Positions 57,147 to 64,000 of a DNA stretch of 64,000 bases are shown here, piece by piece; the stretch's first letter is position 1, and each line of letters begins with the position of its first letter. Both the position numbers and the translations under genes were made by a program. Where the stretch lies: contig JAPEVC010000140.1 of assembly GCA_027946555.1 (NCBI GenBank), positions 1 to 64,000 on the forward strand, read 5' to 3'. The notes beneath the pieces were generated by a model. That model saw nothing but the letters and a program-made list of their open reading frames with translations, was not told the origin of the DNA and did not search any database. This DNA is from Gnomoniopsis sp. IMI 355080. Lineage: Eukaryota > Ascomycota > Sordariomycetes > Diaporthales > Gnomoniaceae.

Positions 57147-58085
57147 TCACGCGACGACTTCCTGCGCAATGGCACTCGTCGGAGCCACATCAAAGCCTGC
57201 CATGGCTGACACGATGGACGCCAGTGGTGCGGGCTCTTTATAATCCTCGTCGTCGCCGTCCGTCCAACCCCTGTTAGGACCCCAGCAGATAGTGCGCTGG
57301 TTTGCTCTGGCAACGTCTAGCAGGCCCCTTGCCATATCGCCGGCCTTTCTGACGGATTCGTGCGCATCGAACTGTACCATCTGGGCATTGGGAAGGCCCT
57401 TGAGCACATCATCGAGGAGATTTTGGCAGAAATTTTCGTAGAAGCCGGGCGCCTTGCGCCAACCGGCAAAGATCTTATCGCTGGGGTCAATTTCGATGTA
57501 GACATGCAAGCGGCGCACGTTGACGCAATCTGCAAGGCCGAGCAGGTCATTGACGACCCAGCTTCGATAGGGTTTGCTCCAGCCAGGACCAAGACGCAGT
57601 TCGAGGGTCGTCATGTGAGCGCGGCACTGCGGTTTGACCTTGGCGAGGAGGCCTTTCTTCGCACGGGCTTGACGACCGTCTATGGGGAAAATGCGGAAAA
57701 CCTTGGAATTATAGAAGGTGTCGAAAGCTTCGTAGTAGATTTGGCGACAGACACGAAACAATGCCAACCGGCGATGGATGGTGAAGTAATTTCCGTGCTC
57801 AATGTCGACGACGGGTCCGATCTCGCCGAAGTGGTATGCGTAGACCTTGAGGCGGACCTCGACGGGTAGGTCCATGAAGCGGAAGGGCTTGGGTTTGGGT
57901 TTCTTGGGGATGGGTTTGTTTTCGATGGGCACATCGAGGGTCAGATCGGCTATGTTGAGACTGTTGATGGGATCGTCGGCTTCGGCCTCGGGTGGACTTC
58001 TCAAGGTCGTGGCCGAGGAAATCGGGGTCGGGAAGGGGCCAGCGCCCTTAGCGCGAGACCCCTTGACCTGTCGACGAGGCGGCAT
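57147..58085 (-). CDS. F-box/2EXR-like domain protein
   Basis: Fungal protein with an F-box-like opening: after a disordered, Lys/Pro-rich N terminus (IPKKPKPKPFRF) comes FMDLPVEVRLKVYAYHF and then LFRVCRQIYYEAFDTFY, the two half-motifs of the very common 2EXR/F-box-like family. One exon, 312 aa. The remainder is a mixed alpha/beta region with LELRLGPGWSKPYRSWVVNDLLGL-type phrases seen in the same family. These proteins may be substrate adaptors of ubiquitin ligases, which is not proven. The ATG sits close to the divergent TIM50 side. Confidence 0.72.
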   Translation of the reverse strand: MPPRRQVKGSRAKGAGPFPTPISSATTLRSPPEAEADDPINSLNIADLTLDVPIENKPIPKKPKPKPFRFMDLPVEVRLKVYAYHFGEIGPVVDIEHGNYFTIHRRLALFRVCRQIYYEAFDTFYNSKVFRIFPIDGRQARAKKGLLAKVKPQCRAHMTTLELRLGPGWSKPYRSWVVNDLLGLADCVNVRRLHVYIEIDPSDKIFAGWRKAPGFYENFCQNLLDDVLKGLPNAQMVQFDAHESVRKAGDMARGLLDVARANQRTICWGPNRGWTDGDDEDYKEPAPLASIVSAMAGFDVAPTSAIAQEVVA

Positions 58086-58974
58086 CCTTCAATGGTATCT
58101 ATGAAGGGACTGAAGGGAAGTAATCTTCAGACGATAATCGAAGGCGGCCAAAGACTAGGTAAAATCGGAATTTGCGCGCCGAGCGACAGATGGTGGACTC
58201 GTCGATGTGCGATCGCGTGATGTGGCGAGGTGACTTCGGCGTGTCCGGTGAATGAAGCAGACGGCGTGCTATGGTCGAAATTGTGAGTTGCGTTCAATGT
58301 GTATTGTTCGAGTCTCTCTCTTTCAATTCCCCGTTCAAATCAAGTGTCGGCCCAAAAAACTCATCGGAGGGTGGTCCATCCCAGGTCGTGAGTGCGGGCA
58401 GTCATCGAGATGGGTGGCCACCCTCAAAACGCACCATCCGCGGCGAAAGCCATATTGAAGGATTGAAGAGGCTGAGGTGGTCGGCTGCTGTGCATGGAAT
58501 AAGGCGTTTATTGTAGAAATGCAGAAAGGGGAGATTGGACAATGCGTGGTAATAGGTGAGGAGGCGTTGCGGGGAAGAAGTCATGAACGTGATCGGCCGA
58601 TAATCGATGTTGAAGGGGAGGTTTCGACTCAGATGGACGATCGAATGATGACATAAGGCTAGGAGTGGAGTCTACAGGGCCTATCCCAGTATACTCTGTT
58701 CCCACTGTGCTGCGATTGCAGGCATCCCTGCAAGCGAGTCCATCCCGGGAGCTTCTTGAAAATTTAGTGACGAAATGCGGACTCTGACCCGGCTCGAATA
58801 ATTCAGCCCACTTTCCACCTTGTTCCAATCTTCAACCTCACCACAAAGCCATGATCACAACTTCCAGGCTGTGATCAAAAGTCACTTGTCTGCCCTCCCT
58901 CCCTCCTCCAGCTTGTCTCTTAGATTCGTTCTAGTATTTGGTACTGGAGCAGCCTCTTTCGCTCCCTTCCAGCC
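58086..58974. other. Divergent promoter, F-box-like gene and TIM50
   Basis: About 890 bp. Pyrimidine-rich stretches (ccctccctccctcc near 58894) precede the TIM50 start. Small frames on both strands are unsupported. Confidence 0.45.
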
Positions 58975-60731
58975 ATGCTTTCAAGGGTAGCTTTGCGCCT
59001 GGCTCAGCCAGCTGCCATATCCAGATATGCCTCCTCCCCTGCAGCAAGACGAGCAGCACCAGCCTTGTCAGCCATACCGACCATATGGAGTAGGGGAATG
59101 GCAAAAGCTGGCAAACCTCCACCAACTTCACGATTCAGCTCTCCTCAAAATAAATCTAGCTCCTCACCGAACACGCCTAAAGAGCAGCAACCGATAACGC
59201 CCCCGCCACCACAAAACTCTACCCCCTCAGAGCCACCGAAGGCTCCGGCATCTTCACAAGACACCAGTGCGAAATCTGCGAAGCCTTCTGATTCAGCATC
59301 TGATCCCTCGACCAAGACGCCAGAGGAGCAGCAAATACCGGTATCAGAACTCCCCGACCTGACCCAAGGCCTCCCTTCAACCCTCGAGTATGAGACCACT
59401 GGCACCACCCAGAAGGCTGCTCTTGAAGCTGTCGAAGAGGAAGCTGCAAGACCTGGATCAGGAGGTGGTGGTCGTGGAAAGGGAGAATTGCCCGCCTCGG
59501 CATATGTATCCTCCACCGAACGGAAGCGCCAGAGGTTCGCAAACATCATGTTTGCTGCGACGTTGGGTACCATGGCGGCAGGTGTAGTGTATCTTGGCCG
59601 CAACTGGGACGAGGAGGGCTTGCAAAAGCACCCAGAAGTGCCCAATGGTTGGGGCCTAGGCCTGTGGTGGAACCGCGCATCCACGCGCATGAAAGAGGTC
59701 ATGAACTATTACCACGAGCCCGCCTTCGAGAAGCTCCTACCCGACCCGGATCCAATGTTCGAGCGGCCTTACACGCTTGTCATCAGTCTAGAAGATATGC
59801 TGGTACACAGTGAATGGACGAGAGAGCACGGCTGGCGGTTGGCCAAGAGGCCTGGAGCCGACTACTTCCTGCACTATCTGAGCCAGTACTACGAGCTTGT
59901 CTTATTCACCACGGTACCTTTTGCCATTGCTGAGCCGCTGGTGCGTAAGTTGGATCCGTACCGATTTATCGTGTGGCCACTATTCCGAGAGGCAACCAAG
60001 TATAAGGACGGCGAGATCATCAAGGTAAACTCCCATTCCCACCTCCCAGCTTCGTGGAACCATCCTGACTCTTCGTTCCATAGGATTTATCTTACCTCAA
60101 CCGTGACCTCTCCAAGGTGATCGTCATCGACTCCAACCCCTCACACGTTCGTGCCCAGCCCGAGAACGCCATCATCCTGCCTCCCTGGAAAGGCGACCCC
60201 AAGGACAAGGAGCTTGTCAGCCTGATACCCTTCCTCGAATACATTCACACCATGCAGTATGCCGACGTGCGCAAAGTCCTCAAGTCTTTTGAGAACAAGC
60301 ACATTCCGACTGAATTCGCACGCCGTGAGGGTCTCGCCCGCGCCGCCTTCAACAAGCAGCTCGAGGAGGAACGTCGCAAGCACCCTAACAAGGGCTCGTC
60401 CGGTATGGCGGCGCTGGGAAGCCTGTTTGGCCTCAAGCCAAAGAACATGAATCTGTTGGTCGTGCCCGACGGCGAGATTAACCCGGCGGACGCATTTGCA
60501 CAGGGCAAGATGCTGCAGGATATTGCGCGTGAGCGTGGACAGCGCAACTACGAAGAGATTGAGAAGATGATCCGTGAGAATGGTGAGAAGTGGCTCAAAG
60601 AGGAGGCCGCGATGATGGAGCAGGCCCAGAAGGAGGCTATGAATAGCATGAAGAGTGGCTTTACGAGCTGGTTTGTCCCAAGCGGAGGGGCCGAGAAGAA
60701 GGACGAAGGCGAGAAAAAACCGACGGCTTGA
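58975..60731 (+). CDS. TIM50: TIM50, mitochondrial inner-membrane translocase subunit
   Basis: Receptor subunit of the TIM23 complex; it receives presequence proteins in the intermembrane space. Exons 58975-60024 and 60084-60731 give 565 aa. An Arg/Ala/Ser-rich presequence (MLSRVALRLAQPAAISRYAS) and a long Pro/Ser-rich matrix part lead to one membrane helix (FANIMFAATLGTMAAGVVYL, about residues 187-206). The NLI/FCP1-like domain follows: PYTLVISLEDMLVHSEW, in which the phosphatase DxDxT motif is lost as is normal in Tim50, then KRPGADYFLHYLSQYYELVLFTT and VIVIDSNPSHV. A coiled-coil, Glu/Lys-rich C terminus ends the protein. Single-copy and essential in fungi. Confidence 0.96.
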
Positions 60732-61345
60732 GCACCGTCTGGAGTGCCATCATGGCGCTTGGACCTTTCTTACAGCCTGCTTTGTCGATGGTTTGAAGCA
60801 CGCATCCGTCGAAAGGGACATCGAAATTCGCAACTCTCCTCTACATACTTATTTGATTGAAGTGGACGTTTGTCAGGGAAGTGAAGGGATGGATTTGGGC
60901 GGCATGTGCATTGGGAGCAACCGGACTTGTGAGTCCGATGTGGTATGTAAAGGGCCCTGATCGTCATCCTTCTCCCAGGATTGGTTGTACTATAAGTTGC
61001 GAGATATCAAAGCGCAGGATTGGAATATGTAGAACAGGCATAGATGGGTCCCACATATGAAGGGCGTGTACGAATTGACGAGGTGGTTGCATCCCAGGAA
61101 GGCTGCTTTAGTCTTCATGACGAGCTGCCATTACCCATCCATCGACGCCGCGATACCGTACAATTTGTTTCGCCGTTCCAAAGAATGATCCTTACAGACA
61201 GAAGGTTCACATTGCTCCTAATGTGATATCATGTTTCACACCTATACAGCTAGGCAATATTATAAAATTACCGCTCAAAGCAAGAAGGCCCAGAAACTAT
61301 CTCAGTGCTGCGTCTGAATACTTCGTCGATCTGGCGGCCCATTCA
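60732..61345. other. Convergent intergenic region
   Basis: About 610 bp between TIM50 and the MAPEG-like gene, containing only short unsupported frames. Confidence 0.45.
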
Positions 61346-62019
61346 CTAGGCACCCCTTGCTAACCTCCAACAGACATTCACCACCGCACTCGTGGCCAGC
61401 ACATGACTCAACGTCCTCGGAGGCGCGAGATCCGCTAGGTAGCTCACATAATACACGCCCACCTTCAACAGGACATGCAAGCCCAACAGATTCGTAATCT
61501 GCGCATCGGCAGGCGCCAGGCTCTGTGCGAGGGATGCGGCTATCGCGTAGCCTGCAAAATTCTCCAGCAGGCCATAGTGCGCAGACCGTAGACGCAGCGG
61601 CAAGCCATCAAGGGAGTGAACATGCTTTCGGGGTGTGTTATTGTCGAGACCTTCGCGCCGAGCCATCGCCTGCCCTGCGGCTGAGAGGGCACCCGTTGCG
61701 CCAAACGTCATGAACAGATACAGCGCGGTCAGCGCGGGAATGGTCCGGCCGGGGGCGACGCCGCCGGGGATGAGGAGCTTCAGGGTGCCTTGGATGAGGC
61801 TTTGGAGTAGGCCGTCTGCTTTGGTGATGCTGGAGGTGATGGGGATACCGACGAGGTAGGCTGCTGCGAAGCCACCAATGGCAGCCCCGGATGGGTTGAC
61901 GCTGCGCGACGTTTGTGAGTGGACGAGCTGTTTGGTATCTTCAAGTTTCAAAAGTCCACTTACATCCCATCGCTATTGGCAGCTAGCTCCTCGCCAGCTG
62001 ATGCCTTCTTGGGAGGCAT
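61346..62019 (-). CDS. MAPEG-like integral membrane protein
   Basis: Four-helix membrane protein resembling the MAPEG family (microsomal glutathione S-transferase and eicosanoid enzymes). Exon 1 is 62019-61964 (MPPKKASAGEELAANSDG) and exon 2 is 61901-61346, giving 203 aa with a GTAAGT donor and GCAG acceptor. Helices are visible at AAIGGFAAAYLVGIPI, TIPALTALYLFMTFGATGAL, NFAGYAIAASLAQSL and LLGLHVLLKVGVYYVSYLA. The central phrase RLRSAHYGLLENFAGYA corresponds to the MAPEG N-x-x-E-x-F active-site segment. A continuous frame without splicing also exists but would start at a poor internal ATG. A glutathione-dependent activity is possible, not shown. Confidence 0.72.
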
Positions 62020-62167
62020 TGTTATTTTCAATATTTTCAGATACGTGTATTAGGAGTTTGTGAGAGTTTGGGAGTCGCTAGTTCTTACGCTGAAGGCTGG
62101 AGATATGAAAGTTGGGGCGAGCCGAGGTCAGGACGGCGGGATCTACATATACTCCAACTTTTGCGAG

Positions 62168-62638
62168 CTACGTCTTCGAATACCCAAATAACTTAATTAC
62201 GTCAATTCCAAACATTTCTTCGGTCGGGGGACTAGAAAGCGCACTATAACAACGTTCCGGTTCCGGATTTAGGCTCTCAAGCAATTGTTGGAAAAGTAGA
62301 CCCCAAATCAGTGAAGGTTGCTCATAGTCTGCTGCAAGCTGTTTTCCCAGCGCGTAGTGATCAGAAGTAGCTGTGGCAGAAGGGTAAGTAGAGATGCTCT
62401 TCAGGTCTACAATGCATGTGAGGCTGGTATTGTCTTCCCGCCTTTCTGCTGCCGGGTCACTCTTCAAGCTCCGTATTGCTAATATGCATTTTACGGAATC
62501 GTCGACCGACGCTGATGGAAATACGAAGGAGCCAAATCTGCCACTGGCCAGATTGAGAACGAAGAGAGACCTCTTCAGACCAGCTGTCGATACTCGTTTA
62601 AGAGACATGATAACGCCTCCTCCATCGTAGTTGGTCAT
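62168..62638 (-). CDS. Hypothetical protein, 156 aa
   Basis: Single open frame from an ATG at 62638. No signal peptide, helix or known motif was seen. The first half is beta-like (SLFVLNLASGRFGSFVF) and the rest mixed. It lies in the same strand direction as the neighbouring MAPEG-like and LRR genes. It could be a small gene, or a 3' exon of something larger; confidence is low. Confidence 0.35.
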   Translation of the reverse strand: MTNYDGGGVIMSLKRVSTAGLKRSLFVLNLASGRFGSFVFPSASVDDSVKCILAIRSLKSDPAAERREDNTSLTCIVDLKSISTYPSATATSDHYALGKQLAADYEQPSLIWGLLFQQLLESLNPEPERCYSALSSPPTEEMFGIDVIKLFGYSKT

Positions 62639-62921
62639 AACAACCCGCTATTTACGTGCTGTACAGGCTCGAAAAGATCAGAGTAATATTTGTGGCCAGT
62701 GGGTATCCGTCAAATTAGATCAGCCTCTTTAAAAATATGCTAAACTTCCAGACCACGTATCAACCGATCAGATAGTAGCCTCAAACATGATGTCTCGGAT
62801 GGCATCTGGATCTCCTGGATGATACGTACTCCCAAAACACTAAATCCAATCATACACAAGGAGTCGTTGTAAGCTTGTAAATCAATGCAAAAATCATTGA
62901 CTTGATGATTTCCTTGACGCT

Positions 62922-64000
62922 TCACTCAATTCCTTCAGTGGCGTCTTTCGAACACGTATCCAGTGGAAAGCTCTTCCAACTCTCCCACGGCCGATTGTCC
63001 TCCTCAGAGGGCCATACACGCTGCCACATGTCGAACAAATCTTTGAACAAATACTCATCTCTGCTCTCCTCAAGGTACTTGGCTTGACAGCTTGAATGGT
63101 CCAGCCTAGATTCCCGGCCCATCTCGGTCACTTGCAGCACATCCCGTGCATCGTCGCGAACGCCCCGCTCAACCAACCATATTCTCTGCAAAGCCGCTAG
63201 AAAGGGTAACATGACAGGAGTGCGTGGGCTCCACCTTCCAGCAGGTTGGAACATTTCACCACGAGAAGCGTCTATTTTGACTCGTTCAAGCGGTAGCACT
63301 GCTCCGCCCAAGGCGTTTTTGGCATTGTTGACAACATCAAAGATGGCGTGTGCGAGGTCCCGATCAACGGCGCTATTGACTAAAACGTCGTATATATGAC
63401 CTTGACGGTAAGGACGGAGTGGTCCATCCACTGTCCTGGCGTCTTCGGCGCCAAACCAGGGCTCAATCATTGTCCCGTGGCTGATCAACTCTCCGTTCGG
63501 GTCGAAAAACTCGACAGTGCTGTCGAGTCCCGGTGGAGAGGCATCCAGGTGGAGTGTGAGATGTTGCAACCGGCGCAGACGTCCTATGGCGCGGTATAGT
63601 GACACCTCCTTGGCATTCCCTCGTGATCGCCGAACTTCCACAGTCAGCTCTTCCAAAAAAGGGCAAACATCGGCGAGTTGACGTATATGATCATCTTTTA
63701 TTGGTTCGCCAAATAAGTGCACTCGGGTCGAAAAGTCGAGATGGCGCAGGTTTGGGTTGAGGCCAGGCAGGAGAGATATTGATCGTGCCCAGTCTGTGAG
63801 CTTCAATGTCGTTAGGCGGGGGAGGTCGTGAAGAAAAGTCAGCAGTGTTTTCCAATACTCTGCTCGAGTTGTTTTCGCACATGTGAAAACAAGGGTCTCG
63901 AGGACGGGAAATTCTTTCGCTCCTGGTAAGCCATCCAAGCGTGTGATGACCAAATCAAGTTTGAGGACGCGCAGTGCAGAGAAGTTGCCATCGACTACCC
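62922..64000 (-). CDS. LRR/F-box-type protein, C-terminal part (cut by window edge)
   Basis: Reading frame open from the right window edge to a stop at 62922; the start lies beyond 64000. At least 358 residues. The visible N-terminal part is made of irregular leucine-rich repeats (FPVLETLVFTCAK, LPRLTTLKLTDWA, NPNLRHLDFSTRV, CPFLEELTVEV, LRRLQHLTLHL), as in fungal F-box/LRR proteins. The last 150 residues form a non-repeat tail with many charged and Trp residues. An F-box would be expected upstream, outside the window, so the family call is provisional. Confidence 0.65.
   Translation of the reverse strand, partial: VVDGNFSALRVLKLDLVITRLDGLPGAKEFPVLETLVFTCAKTTRAEYWKTLLTFLHDLPRLTTLKLTDWARSISLLPGLNPNLRHLDFSTRVHLFGEPIKDDHIRQLADVCPFLEELTVEVRRSRGNAKEVSLYRAIGRLRRLQHLTLHLDASPPGLDSTVEFFDPNGELISHGTMIEPWFGAEDARTVDGPLRPYRQGHIYDVLVNSAVDRDLAHAIFDVVNNAKNALGGAVLPLERVKIDASRGEMFQPAGRWSPRTPVMLPFLAALQRIWLVERGVRDDARDVLQVTEMGRESRLDHSSCQAKYLEESRDEYLFKDLFDMWQRVWPSEEDNRPWESWKSFPLDTCSKDATEGIE

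Noticed and set aside
1..64000. CRISPR arrays, bacterial operons or ribosome binding sites
   Set aside because: Introns, tRNA introns and gene families show a fungal nuclear genome; no regularly spaced direct repeats were seen.

Overview
The window is nuclear DNA of a filamentous ascomycete (Pezizomycotina, most likely Sordariomycetes). The evidence is short spliceosomal introns (about 45-120 nt) with GTRAGT-type donors and CTRAC-like branch points, intron-bearing tRNA genes, fungal-only families (fungal rhodopsin domain, fungal CorA-like proteins, FSH hydrolase, highly reducing PKS, S53 peptidase, cutinase), and repeated TACCTAGGTA palindromes between genes. The genus cannot be told from this sequence.

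Layout. 0-16 kb: a tRNA-Val, a xylitol/sorbitol-type dehydrogenase, a fungal rhodopsin-domain membrane protein, a twice-interrupted tRNA-Lys, an APC amino-acid/amine permease, a CorA-like membrane protein, and a protein kinase followed by a probable beta-propeller module. 17.7-37 kb: a compact secondary-metabolite cluster made of a complete highly reducing PKS (KS-AT-DH-MT-ER-KR-ACP), a divergently transcribed FSH/LovG-like serine hydrolase, a secreted GH65 acid-trehalase-like enzyme, a GT1-type glycosyltransferase and a membrane-anchored cytochrome P450. 38-48 kb: a conserved unknown protein, a Cys-rich protein with a poly-Ser linker, a sedolisin (S53) peptidase, an Ada-like Zn/AraC protein, a PQ-loop membrane protein and a MetE-like enzyme. 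51-64 kb: a GPI-type cutinase, a class I methyltransferase, an F-box/2EXR-like protein, TIM50, a MAPEG-like membrane protein and the C-terminal part of an LRR/F-box-type protein that runs off the right edge.

How the cluster may work (inference): the PKS builds a C-methylated, reduced chain; it has no thioesterase domain, so the FSH hydrolase is the likely chain-release partner. The P450 and the glycosyltransferase would oxidise and glycosylate the product, and the secreted GH65 enzyme could trim or remodel the sugar outside the cell or supply sugar from trehalose. No transcription factor or efflux pump was recognised in the cluster.

The most unusual observation is the tRNA-Lys(CUU) gene on the minus strand at 5535-5683. 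Besides an ordinary 20-nt intron after nucleotide 37, its T arm is interrupted by 56 nt that look like a minimal spliceosomal intron (GTACGT donor, TACTAAC branch point, TAG acceptor). Removing both inserts gives an intact 73-nt tRNA.

Exon borders were read by eye. Where lengths are given they were checked for frame. Two genes (the kinase and the FSH hydrolase) each show a one-base phase conflict at one exon junction.
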